Shown here: piece after piece, positions 45,327 to 53,809 of the stretch
Layout of the letters: each line of letters starts with the position of its first letter
Position numbering within the stretch: position 1 is the first letter of the stretch
Assembly (NCBI GenBank): GCA_945885345.1
Contig: CAMCYP010000007.1
Span: forward strand, 1-64,000
DNA: 64,000 bases
Source: Bordetella parapertussis
GTDB lineage: Bacteria; Pseudomonadota; Gammaproteobacteria; Burkholderiales; SG8-41
Direction of reading: 5' to 3'
The notes under the pieces: generated by a model
The model's input: the letters and a program-made list of their open reading frames with translations, nothing else
What the model was told of the DNA's origin: nothing
Database searches by the model: none
Made by a program: the position numbers and the translations under genes

Positions 45327-46850
45327 TTATGCCGCTTTTGCCGGTGCCTTGCGTTTTTTCGCCTGCGCCGCAGGCGCATGCATGGCTGCGTAAGCGGCAT
45401 GCGCCGCCGCTTCCGCATCGCCCACGTGCACGGCATAACCCATGTCTTCCAGCACTGAACCCAGCGCCGACAGGCACAGCATCACGTTATCCGGGCGGCA
45501 GGAATAACCCATCAGGCCGAAGCGCCAGATCTTGCCGGCGAGGGGACCGAGGCCGGCACCGATTTCGAGGCCGAATTCGCTCAACAGTGTTTTGCGCACT
45601 TCGGCTTCGTTGACACCTTCCGGGCACAGCACCGCATTCATCTGCGGCGCCTGGTACTGTTCTTTCACCAGGAATTTCAGCCCCATTGCTTCGAGGCCGG
45701 CTTTCAGCGCGGTGTGATGGCGATCGACGCGCGCCCAGGCATTCTCCAGACCTTCTTCGCGGATCAGCAACAGCGCTTCGTGCAGCGCGAACAGCGAATT
45801 GGTCGGCGCGGTGTGGTGATAAGTACGCGTGGTTTCGCCCCAGTAACCGAGCAGCAGGTTCATGTCCATGAACCAGGAATGGATCTTGTCTTTGCGTGCC
45901 TTGACATACTCGACCACCGACTCCGAAAACGTCACCGGCGACAGGCCCGGCGTGCACGACAGGCATTTCTGGCTGGCGGAATAGGCGGCATCAATGCCCC
46001 ATTCATCGACCAGCACCGGCGAACCGCCGAGCGAAGTCACGGCGTCGACGATGGTCAGCGTATTGTATTTGTGGGCGATCTGCACCAGCGTTTTGGCGTC
46101 GGACAGCACGCCGGTGGAAGTTTCGGCATGCACAAATGCAACCACGCGCACATCAGGATTTTTCTTCAGCGCGTCTTCGAGTTTTTGCGGGTCTACGGGT
46201 TCGCCCCATTTGTCCTCGACCACGACCGCCGTGCCGCCGCAGCGTTCGACGTTTTCGATCATGCGGCCACCGAACACGCCGTTGCGGCAGACGATGACCT
46301 TGTCGCCCGGCTTCACCATGTTGACGAAGCAGAATTCCATGCCCACCGAGCCCGGCCCTGAAATCGGGAAGGTCAGCGGATTCCTGGTCTGGTAGGTGTA
46401 ACGCAGCAGCGCCTTCAGCTCTTCCATCATCTCGACGAATACCGGATCAAGATAGCCGATGGCGGGCTGGCTCATCGTGGTCAGTACGCGCGGATGGATT
46501 TCCGTCGGGCCGGGGCCCATCAGTGTGCGTTGCGGCGGATGAAACGAATTAATGCGTTTGGGTGGCGCGAACTTGTCCATGGTGAATTCACTCCCTGCTA
46601 AGGCGTTGGCGAAAAAATTCTCTCCGTCCGGCCGCGATTTCAACCGCAGCGGTTTGCGCGTGGTGGCTTCATTGAGCACGTCGACGGCGGCAATCTGCCC
46701 GCCGGTAACCTGCTCGACTTCCATCGCCCAGCGCGCGGGCACATATCCGGATTTAACCCAGTGATTGACGACCGCGCGATCAAGCCGGAAGCGGCGGGCC
46801 ACTTCGGCCTGGCTGCCAAAAAGATCGACGAGGCGTTCTGCGCAATTCAT
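45327..46850 (-). CDS. Serine/alanine-glyoxylate aminotransferase with N-terminal HTH extension
   Basis: The C-terminal part, from Met at 46580, is a complete class V PLP aminotransferase: MGPGPTEIHPRVL, PISGPGSVGMEF, VHAETSTGVL, DAVTSLGG, the PLP-lysine segment SASQKCLSCTPG and GLGPLAGKIWRFGLMGY. The reading frame is open a further 90 codons upstream. That part reads as a Cro/YdaS-like HTH domain (NCAERLVDLFGSQAEVARRF, VNHWVKSGYVPARWAMEVEQ) and a linker. ATG 46850 gives 507 residues; ATG 46580 has its own AGGGAG site about 12 bp upstream. A promoter lies ahead of the HTH part. The tail is rich in Ala, His and Lys. Confidence 0.85.
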   Translation of the reverse strand: MNCAERLVDLFGSQAEVARRFRLDRAVVNHWVKSGYVPARWAMEVEQVTGGQIAAVDVLNEATTRKPLRLKSRPDGENFFANALAGSEFTMDKFAPPKRINSFHPPQRTLMGPGPTEIHPRVLTTMSQPAIGYLDPVFVEMMEELKALLRYTYQTRNPLTFPISGPGSVGMEFCFVNMVKPGDKVIVCRNGVFGGRMIENVERCGGTAVVVEDKWGEPVDPQKLEDALKKNPDVRVVAFVHAETSTGVLSDAKTLVQIAHKYNTLTIVDAVTSLGGSPVLVDEWGIDAAYSASQKCLSCTPGLSPVTFSESVVEYVKARKDKIHSWFMDMNLLLGYWGETTRTYHHTAPTNSLFALHEALLLIREEGLENAWARVDRHHTALKAGLEAMGLKFLVKEQYQAPQMNAVLCPEGVNEAEVRKTLLSEFGLEIGAGLGPLAGKIWRFGLMGYSCRPDNVMLCLSALGSVLEDMGYAVHVGDAEAAAHAAYAAMHAPAAQAKKRKAPAKAA

Positions 46851-46898
46851 GCGGGACAAATCCGGTGACTGGGTAAACAGTGTTTTAAGGCAGGACGA

Positions 46899-46927
46899 AA
46901 TTTATCATGGCAAACTAAATTTGACAA
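46899..46927 (-). promoter_or_regulatory. Promoter of the HTH-aminotransferase gene
   Basis: On the minus strand TTGTCA (46922-46927) and TAAATT (46899-46904) are spaced exactly 17 bp. The start would be about 46892, some 40 bases before the HTH start codon. On the plus strand TTGACA (46921-46926) overlaps the same -35 and could serve the Bug gene, though its -10 is unclear. Confidence 0.55.
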
Positions 46928-47066
46928 GGCAGTCTCAGCTCACAAAAATATTCTAACTAATTGTTTTTAAATGTTTTATGAATTTCCCTGCCCCCGAAAA
47001 AGGCCGCCAGTCATGGTAATGTTCCGCCTGTAGCCCGAAGAATCAAAAATAACAGAGGAATTGCCC

Positions 47067-48044
47067 ATGCGTCATTTTGACCAATTGCCCCGCAGCATCA
47101 TTGCCGGATTACTGCTGCTTGCGCCGTTCGGCGCCGCCGCCCAGTCGGACGCCTACCCGAACAAACCGATTCGCCTGATTGTCCCCTTCCCGCCGGGTGG
47201 CGGAACGGACCTGGTATCGCGCATCATCCAGCCGCCGCTGAATGCCGCGCTCGGACAACCGATCCTGATCGACAACCGCGGTGGCGCGCAGGGTACGCTG
47301 GGCACCGGCATTGCGGCCAAGGCCAACCCCGATGGCTACACGCTGGTCATTTCAGAAATCGGCGCCACCGCCGTTGCGCCGGCCACGCAACCACACCTGA
47401 CCTTTGATGTCTCCAAAGACTTCGAAGCCATTACGCAACTGATCGAGCAGCCGTACATCATGACGGTGCACCCCAGCGTGCAGGCGCGCACACTGCAGGA
47501 GTTCGTGAAACTGGCGCAAAGCAAGCCCAACGCCTTCAATTACGGCTCGGGCAATGTCACCGCACATATCGCGCAGGAAGCTTTTTTCCAGACTGCCAAG
47601 ATCAAGCTGACGCATGTTCCCTACCGCGGTTCGGGTCCGTCAGTGGCTGCTGCAGTCGGTGGTGAAGTGCAAACCCTGTTCTCCGGGCCCGGCGCCGCAA
47701 TCCCGCAGATCAAGGCCGGCAAACTGCGTGGCCTGGCCGTGACCACGGCCAAACGCGCGACACAACTGCCCGACATCCCGACGCTGGCTGAACAGGGTTA
47801 CAAGGGGTTTGCCATCAGCGGCTGGTATGGTTTGATGGCCCCGGCAGGCACGCCCAAAACCGTGATCACAAAACTCAACACCGTGGTCACCGGTGTGCTG
47901 AAAGGCGAAGCCGGAAAAACCCTGCGCGACCGCGGTTATGAGCCGACGCCGACCACCCCGGAGGAATTCGGCAAATTCATGCGCGCGGAAATCACCCGCT
48001 GGGGCAAAGCCGTCAAAGAGTACGGTATCAAGGCCGAAGACTGA
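47067..48044 (+). CDS. Bug-family (TctC) periplasmic solute-binding protein
   Basis: The ATG at 47067 follows an AGAGGAA ribosome site and gives 325 residues. A signal peptide (LLLAPFGAAAQ) leads to the family opening YPNKPIRLIVPFPPGGGTDLVSRII. LIDNRGGAQGTLGTGIAAKANPDGYTL is the ligand loop, and PTLAEQGYKGFAISGWYGLMAPAGTP follows. Bug proteins bind carboxylates and other small acids, often as orphans without the TctA/TctB membrane subunits, as here. They are abundant in Burkholderiales. The ligand is unknown. Confidence 0.92.
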   Translation: MRHFDQLPRSIIAGLLLLAPFGAAAQSDAYPNKPIRLIVPFPPGGGTDLVSRIIQPPLNAALGQPILIDNRGGAQGTLGTGIAAKANPDGYTLVISEIGATAVAPATQPHLTFDVSKDFEAITQLIEQPYIMTVHPSVQARTLQEFVKLAQSKPNAFNYGSGNVTAHIAQEAFFQTAKIKLTHVPYRGSGPSVAAAVGGEVQTLFSGPGAAIPQIKAGKLRGLAVTTAKRATQLPDIPTLAEQGYKGFAISGWYGLMAPAGTPKTVITKLNTVVTGVLKGEAGKTLRDRGYEPTPTTPEEFGKFMRAEITRWGKAVKEYGIKAED

Positions 48045-48094
48045 TCCAGCCGTCGCGCGATTGCGGTTTTCAGGAAAAGCGCCGTCGATTTACT

Positions 48095-48964
48095 TCAGTC
48101 GACATCGAACGCCGTATCGCCATCCGGCACCGGCTCTCCAGTCGCCCGCACCGCGGAGAAATCAAACAGGGTCCGGTCCAGCAAATGCGAGGGTCGGACA
48201 TTCTGGATGCTGGTCAGCAGCGTCTCCAGACGGCCCGGGTGGTTTTTTTCCCATCCGCGCAGCATGACCTTCATTTCCTTGCGTTTCAGATTCTCCTGCG
48301 AACCACACAAGGTGCAGGGAATGATTGGAAACTGCCGCATTTCCGCATAGGCCTCCAGGTCGCTCTCCTCGCAGTACGCCAGCGGCCGGATCACCACATT
48401 GCGGCCGTCGTCCGACACCAGCTTCGGCGGCATGGTTTTCAGCTTGCCGCCGTAAAACATGTTGAGGAAAAAGGTTTCGAGGATGTCGTCGCGATGGTGG
48501 CCCAGCGCGATCTTGGTCGCGCCCAGTTCCTGCGCCACGCGATACAGCACGCCGCGGCGCAACCGTGAACACAGCGAGCACATGGTCTTGCCTTCGGGAA
48601 TCACGCGTTTGACGATACTGTAGGTATCCTGCGCCTCGATATGGAAGGGCACACCCAGCCTGGTCAGGTACTCCGGCAACACATGTTCCGGAAACCCCGG
48701 CTGCTTCTGGTCAAGGTTGACGGCAATGATGTCGAAATGAATCGGCGCGTGGCTCCGCAGGTGCAGCAGGATGTCGAGCAGCGCGTAGCTGTCCTTGCCG
48801 CCGGACAGGCAGGTCATGACCTTGTCGCCGTCGCGGATCATGTCGAAATCGGCAATCGCCTGGCCGACCTGGCGGCGCAAGCGCTTGACGAGCTTGTTCG
48901 ACTCGTAGTGTTCCTTGCGCTCCTTGTTGCTGCGCGGCGTGATGTGTATGACCTGTGTGTCCAT
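48095..48964 (-). CDS. ttcA: tRNA 2-thiocytidine(32) synthetase TtcA
   Basis: TtcA thiolates C32 of certain tRNAs using an iron-sulfur cluster. The ATG at 48964 gives 289 residues. The PP-loop ATPase motif is [15 protein letters not shown]; cluster cysteines lie in [11 protein letters not shown] (CxxC) and [26 protein letters not shown] is characteristic. The in-frame extension to 49081 overlaps the folM gene and is rejected. It runs with folM, 28 bp upstream. Confidence 0.95.
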   Translation of the reverse strand: MDTQVIHITPRSNKERKEHYESNKLVKRLRRQVGQAIADFDMIRDGDKVMTCLSGGKDSYALLDILLHLRSHAPIHFDIIAVNLDQKQPGFPEHVLPEYLTRLGVPFHIEAQDTYSIVKRVIPEGKTMCSLCSRLRRGVLYRVAQELGATKIALGHHRDDILETFFLNMFYGGKLKTMPPKLVSDDGRNVVIRPLAYCEESDLEAYAEMRQFPIIPCTLCGSQENLKRKEMKVMLRGWEKNHPGRLETLLTSIQNVRPSHLLDRTLFDFSAVRATGEPVPDGDTAFDVD

Positions 48965-48992
48965 ATTGAATCCTTGAGTCCGGTTCCGCAGT

Positions 48993-49742
48993 TCAGGCAA
49001 CGATGCTGCGCCCGCCATCCACGGCAATGATTTGCCCGGTGACATAAGGTGCCAGGGCCAAAAATTCCACGGCCATCGCAATGTCGGCAGGCTCGCCAGT
49101 ACGCTTCAACACCGTCTGGTTGACGATGCGCTGGCGCTCGATGTCGTTCTGCCACGCCGGGTCTTCGGGCCAGACGATGGTGCCCGGTGACACGCCGTTG
49201 ACCCGCACCTGCGGTCCCAGTTCGCGCGCCAGCGACCGCGTCAATGCCAACAGGCCGCCCTTGGCTGCGTTGTAGACCAGATGGCTTTTCATCGGCAATT
49301 CGGCATGGATATCGATGATGTTGACGATGCAGCCCTGTGTTTTACGCAGCTCCAGCGCCGCCGCCTGTGACAAAAACAGCGGCGCTTTCAGATTGGTGCC
49401 AATCAGGTCATCCCAGGCCTGTTCGTCGATGCCGCCCACGGGCGTGGCATAAAAACTCGACGCATTGTTGACCAGCACATCAAGCCGCCCGAACGCCGCC
49501 AGTGCATCCTTGATCAGTTGCGGCAAGGCACCGGGGGTCAGCAGGTCGGCGCGCGCCAGCGCCGCCGAATCCGCGCGCAGCGCGTTGAGTTCATTGAACA
49601 GCGCCTGCGCGTCCTGTACAGAATGGTGGTAATTGATCACCACATTCGCACCAGCCGCATGCAGCCGGCGGCAAATCGCCGCCCCGACGCGTCGCGCGCC
49701 GCCGGTCACCAGCGCCGCCTTGCCCGCCAGACCGTTGCTCAT
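48993..49742 (-). CDS. folM: Pteridine reductase / dihydromonapterin reductase (FolM-like)
   Basis: The 249-residue short-chain dehydrogenase has the TGxxxRxG cofactor motif [12 protein letters not shown] typical of pteridine reductases. It also has [13 protein letters not shown], the catalytic YNAAK and [13 protein letters not shown]. Such enzymes reduce dihydromonapterin or dihydrofolate with NADPH. The neighbourhood (midA divergent, ttcA downstream) is common in betaproteobacteria. Confidence 0.87.
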   Translation of the reverse strand: MSNGLAGKAALVTGGARRVGAAICRRLHAAGANVVINYHHSVQDAQALFNELNALRADSAALARADLLTPGALPQLIKDALAAFGRLDVLVNNASSFYATPVGGIDEQAWDDLIGTNLKAPLFLSQAAALELRKTQGCIVNIIDIHAELPMKSHLVYNAAKGGLLALTRSLARELGPQVRVNGVSPGTIVWPEDPAWQNDIERQRIVNQTVLKRTGEPADIAMAVEFLALAPYVTGQIIAVDGGRSIVA

Positions 49743-49818
49743 GGATTGCCGCCCCGCATGCCGCTCATTTGCCGATGTCCATCGTAAATCATTGTTTATT
49801 TTATCGTAATATCCCGCG

Positions 49819-50979
49819 GTGACCTCTTTGCCGAAGAATCCGACACTGCCGCTGCCGCCGCCTGCGGCACTCGAACTGAGTGCGCGTCTGCAAGCGCTGA
49901 TCCGCGGAGAAATCCAGTCCGGCGGCGGCTGGATCAGCTTCGCACGCTACATGGAGCTGGCGCTGTACGCGCCGGGCCTTGGTTATTACAGCGCCGGTAG
50001 CCACAAACTCGGCGCTGCCGGCGATTTCATCACCGCGCCGGAGCTGTCGCCGCTGTTCGGCCGCACGCTGGCGCGGCAAGTGGCCGAGCTGCTGGCACAG
50101 GACATTCCCGACATCGTCGAACTCGGCGCCGGCAGCGGCACGCTGGCGGCGGTACTGCTGGCGGAACTCGCGGCGCTTGATCGCCTGCCGCAGCGTTACC
50201 TGATTCTCGAAGTCAGCGCCGACCTGCGCCAGCGCCAAGAGGCGCATCTCGCGGCCACCGTGCCCCAGCTTGCCGATCGCGTGTCATGGCTCGACCGCTT
50301 GCCGGATCAGTTACACGCCATCGTCATCGGCAACGAAGTGCTGGATGCGCTGCCGGCGCATCGCATCCGTGTGCATCAGGGCAGCGTCGAAGAAATCGGC
50401 GTCATTGCGAACGACGACCACTTTGCCTGGGGCTGCCGCCCCGCATCCGCACCATTGCAACAGGCGGTTGCCGTGCACGGCCTGCCCGACGATTACGAAA
50501 CCGAAATCAATCTCGCGGCGCCGGCACTGGTCAGCAGCCTGGCGCAACGCCTGACTCGCGGTGCACTGTTGTTCATTGACTACGGTTTCCCGGCACACGA
50601 GTTTTTTCATCCGCAGCGCAATCGCGGCACGCTGATGTGCCACTACCGCCATCAGTCGCACGCCGATCCCTTCCTGTGGCCGGGCCTGCAGGACATCACC
50701 GCGCATGTCGACTTCAGCGCCATGGCAAAGGCCGGGGCGGGACTCGAACTGCTGGGATACACCGGCCAGGCGCAGTTCCTGATCAACTGCGGCATCACCG
50801 AACTGCTGGCCGCGGTACCGGCCGCGGATACCGCGCGTTATGCGCCGCTGGCCGCGCAGGCACAGCAACTGCTGTCGCCGGCGGAAATGGGCGAACTGTT
50901 CAAGGTCATCGCACTGGGCCGCGGCGCCTTTGCGCCTCTATCAGGTTTTCGCCGCGGCGACCGTTCGCATACGCTGTAA
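49819..50979 (+). CDS. MidA/NDUFAF7-family SAM-dependent methyltransferase
   Basis: The GTG at 49819 gives 386 residues. The family core includes WISFARYMELALYAPGLGYYSAGSHKLGAAGDFITAPELSP, the SAM motif IVELGAGSGTLAAVLL and GNEVLDALPAHRI. The mitochondrial member NDUFAF7 methylates an arginine of complex I; the bacterial target is not known. It is divergent from folM across about 76 bp of AT-rich DNA. Confidence 0.9.
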   Translation: MTSLPKNPTLPLPPPAALELSARLQALIRGEIQSGGGWISFARYMELALYAPGLGYYSAGSHKLGAAGDFITAPELSPLFGRTLARQVAELLAQDIPDIVELGAGSGTLAAVLLAELAALDRLPQRYLILEVSADLRQRQEAHLAATVPQLADRVSWLDRLPDQLHAIVIGNEVLDALPAHRIRVHQGSVEEIGVIANDDHFAWGCRPASAPLQQAVAVHGLPDDYETEINLAAPALVSSLAQRLTRGALLFIDYGFPAHEFFHPQRNRGTLMCHYRHQSHADPFLWPGLQDITAHVDFSAMAKAGAGLELLGYTGQAQFLINCGITELLAAVPAADTARYAPLAAQAQQLLSPAEMGELFKVIALGRGAFAPLSGFRRGDRSHTL

Positions 50980-50999
50980 CCTGCTCATTCAAATCTGAT

Positions 51000-51623
51000 C
51001 TAGAGTTTCGGCACAGCCATGCCGCGCTGCACTGCGGGGCGCGCGGAGATGCGGTCGTACCAGCGCTTGACGCGGGGGAAATCGCTGAGGTCAACCTTGT
51101 GCCATTCGTGGCGCGCAATCCACGGATAGGTCGCCATGTCGGCAATCGTGTATTCGCCGGCGGCCAGCCATTCATGGCCGGCGAGCTGTTTGTCGAGCAC
51201 GCCGTAGAGGCGCCGCGTCTCCTTGACATAACGCTCGATGCCGTACGGCACCGGTTCCTTCGCCGCGCGCAGGAAATGATGGGCCTGACCGAACATCGGC
51301 CCGACACCGCCCATCTGAAACATCAGCCACTGCAGTGCGTCGTAACGCCCACGTACTTCTTGCGGTAAGAACTTTCCAGCTTTTCCGGCGAGATAAATCA
51401 GGATCGCGCCGGATTCCATCAGCGCCATCGGCTTGCCATCGGGGCCGTCGCTGTCGACGATCGCCGGGATTTTGCTGTTGGGATTAATCGCGACGAACTC
51501 GGGTTTGAACTGATCATTCTGGCCGATGTTGATGGCATGGGTCTGGTATGGCAGGCCGCACTCTTCGAGCATGATGGAAATTTTGCGGCCGTTGGGTGTA
51601 CTCCAGGTATAAAAATCGATCAT
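51000..51623 (-). CDS. Glutathione S-transferase, Nu-class (YfcG-like)
   Basis: The 207 residues form a thioredoxin-like N-domain (MIDFYTWSTPNGRKISIMLEECGLPYQ, with NPNSKIPAI and the glutathione-binding MESGAI) and a helical C-domain. FYTWSTPNGRK is the signature of YfcG-like enzymes, which act as disulphide reductases with two bound glutathiones. It sits 20 bp from the convergent midA gene. Confidence 0.9.
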   Translation of the reverse strand: MIDFYTWSTPNGRKISIMLEECGLPYQTHAINIGQNDQFKPEFVAINPNSKIPAIVDSDGPDGKPMALMESGAILIYLAGKAGKFLPQEVRGRYDALQWLMFQMGGVGPMFGQAHHFLRAAKEPVPYGIERYVKETRRLYGVLDKQLAGHEWLAAGEYTIADMATYPWIARHEWHKVDLSDFPRVKRWYDRISARPAVQRGMAVPKL

Positions 51624-51647
51624 CGCGATCCTTTCAAAACCAATTGT

Positions 51648-52745
51648 TTATTTTATATTGTTCAATGCCGCGAGGCGCGCCTGCGCCACCGCCGCCTTGA
51701 TGTCGGCGGGCGCGGCGTGATTGCGCGCCACAGCACCGGCATCCACGGCCAGCGTCGCCTCATGCGCGCGGCGCAAGCGCTGCCGCGCCGGTTCAACATC
51801 CGCCTCCCCCGCCAGCGCCGCCTGCACCAGCGCAGTAAAGCGCTCCGGTCGCCGCCACGCATCCGCCGCTTCGAGCAAACCCAGCAACTCCCCTGCGTCG
51901 AGGCTCGCGGCGTCGGCCAGCGCATTGCCATGCCGCGCCGCCAGCACCGCGAGGTCGCGACAGCCGGCCGGTGCTTTTATTTTTGCGCAAAACGCATCCA
52001 CCGCTTCGGGCTCCAGTACTCGTGCCAGCGCGGCAAAACGCACATCGAGTGACGCACCCTGCCCTGCCGCAGCATCGAGCGCCTGCAAAGCCTCTTCAGC
52101 ACGGCCTTCGTCATACAAAGCATCGAGTTGCGGCAACACACGCGCCAGGGCGCCGCACTCCCGCAATACCGTAAACATCGTCGACGGCGTTTTCTCCGTC
52201 AAACCCTTCGCCAGTTCCTGCCACACCCGCTCGGCCACCAGCGCATCAGCTTCCCCGGCCTGCACCATCTGCATCATCAGCGCCTGCGTTTCGGGTGCCA
52301 CGCCGAAACCGAAACGTGCGGCAAACCGCGCCACGCGCAGGATGCGCACCGGGTCTTCGGCAAACGCCGGACTGACATGGCGCAGCACGCCGCTGCCGAT
52401 GTCTTCGGAACCGTGGTGGGGATCGATCAGCCGCCCTGCTTCATCGCGTGCCATCGCATTGATGGTCAGATCGCGGCGTTGCAGATCCTCTTCCAGAGTG
52501 ACCTCGGGTGCGGCGTGGAAGGTAAAGCCGTGATAACCCGGCGCAGTCTTGCGCTCGGTGCGCGCCAGCGCGTATTCCTCGTGGGTCTGCGGATGCAGGA
52601 ACACCGGGAAGTCGCGGCCGACGGGGCGGTAGCCATTCTTGACCATCTCTTCAGGAGTCGCGCCGACGACGACATAGTCGCGGTCCTGCACCGGCAGGCC
52701 GAGCATTTCGTCGCGAACTGCACCGCCGACGGTATAGATTTTCAT
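51648..52745 (-). CDS. cca: CCA tRNA nucleotidyltransferase without HD domain
   Basis: This enzyme adds the CCA tail to tRNA 3' ends. The N-terminal catalytic motifs are intact: [23 protein letters not shown] with the DxD metal ligands, then [17 protein letters not shown] and [17 protein letters not shown]. The protein is 365 residues, about 45 shorter than E. coli Cca. The region that in E. coli carries the HD phosphohydrolase (GIHTLM ... CHDLGKG) reads [12 protein letters not shown] ... [11 protein letters not shown] here, so the HD residues are gone while the flanking DVRFA and DAWRRPERF remain. Confidence 0.92.
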   Translation of the reverse strand: MKIYTVGGAVRDEMLGLPVQDRDYVVVGATPEEMVKNGYRPVGRDFPVFLHPQTHEEYALARTERKTAPGYHGFTFHAAPEVTLEEDLQRRDLTINAMARDEAGRLIDPHHGSEDIGSGVLRHVSPAFAEDPVRILRVARFAARFGFGVAPETQALMMQMVQAGEADALVAERVWQELAKGLTEKTPSTMFTVLRECGALARVLPQLDALYDEGRAEEALQALDAAAGQGASLDVRFAALARVLEPEAVDAFCAKIKAPAGCRDLAVLAARHGNALADAASLDAGELLGLLEAADAWRRPERFTALVQAALAGEADVEPARQRLRRAHEATLAVDAGAVARNHAAPADIKAAVAQARLAALNNIK

Positions 52746-52796
52746 GATGTTGGTGGTGACAAAGCGCCTGGGATCACGGATTCAGCGGTCCGCGAT

Positions 52797-53735
52797 TCAA
52801 CGTCCCGCCAGATTGCGGAAACGCTGATAACGCGCGCGCGGCGTGCGCGTCGCCAGCCACATCGGCGCCACCGCTTCCAGCGCCTGCGGCTTGATGCCGA
52901 AGGGGAATGCGCTGCCGCTGACGCTGTCGACTTCCATCGAACGCAGGTTGTCGCGCGTCATCAGTTTCACCGGCAGCCATTCCATCGCATAGGCCTGGCA
53001 GTAGGACAACACGCGATTTAATCCAATTATCGGCCGTTGTTGCCCGGTTATCTTGCCGACATAAGCCACCAGTTCGCGCAGCGTGTAACGCCGCGGACCG
53101 ACTAGCTCATAGCTCTGCCCAAACGTTGTCACGTCGGTCAGCGCGCGCACGAATGCGGCGGCAACATCGTCGACATACACCGGCTGGAACCGTGCGCCGG
53201 GACTCGCCAGCGCGATAACCGGCAGTGCCCGCGTCAGGCAGGCAAACATGTTCAGGAAACTGTCGTCGGGCCCGAAAATCACGGACGGACGGAAGATCGT
53301 GAAATCGAGATCCGATTCGCGCACGATCGTCTCGGCTTCACCCTTGCTGCGCAGATAGGCGCTGGGCGCATCCGGCGCGGCAGCCAGCGCACTCATCTGC
53401 AGCAGACGGCGGACATTATTGCTGCGGCAGGCCGCGACGACCTTGCGCGCCAGTTCGACATGCGCCGCTGCAAAGCCGCGCTTGCCGCGCGCGTCGTGCA
53501 GTACGCCGACGAGGTTGATTACCGCATCGCAGCCCTGGACCACCGCCGCCAGCGCCGCAGGATCCTGCACATCGGCCACCACCACATCGACCGTGGGCAG
53601 CAGGATCAGTGCCTTGGCGCGCTCGCGATCACGCGTCGGCACCCGCACGCGATAACCCTGCGCGGCCAGTTGCTGACAGAGATGACGGCCGACAAAACCG
53701 GCGCCGCCGATGACACAGATGTTGGTGATTTGCAT
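52797..53735 (-). CDS. NDUFA9-like NAD(P)-binding epimerase-family protein
   Basis: The 312-residue protein has the dinucleotide motif IGGAGFVGRHLCQQLAAQGYRVRVPTRD, then DAVINLVGVLHD, AYLRSKGEAETIVRESDLDFTIFRPSVIFGP and PVYVDDVAAAFV. It resembles complex I NDUFA9-type and related atypical SDR proteins, with Y and K of the active site in AYLRSK. Substrate unknown. It lies 51 bp upstream of cca. Confidence 0.87.
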   Translation of the reverse strand: MQITNICVIGGAGFVGRHLCQQLAAQGYRVRVPTRDRERAKALILLPTVDVVVADVQDPAALAAVVQGCDAVINLVGVLHDARGKRGFAAAHVELARKVVAACRSNNVRRLLQMSALAAAPDAPSAYLRSKGEAETIVRESDLDFTIFRPSVIFGPDDSFLNMFACLTRALPVIALASPGARFQPVYVDDVAAAFVRALTDVTTFGQSYELVGPRRYTLRELVAYVGKITGQQRPIIGLNRVLSYCQAYAMEWLPVKLMTRDNLRSMEVDSVSGSAFPFGIKPQALEAVAPMWLATRTPRARYQRFRNLAGR

Positions 53736-53809
53736 CAGCCCATTCTACCCTTCACCTATCGCCCATTACCCATCACCAATTACTAATCACCAGTGACCAG
53801 TCACCGCCA

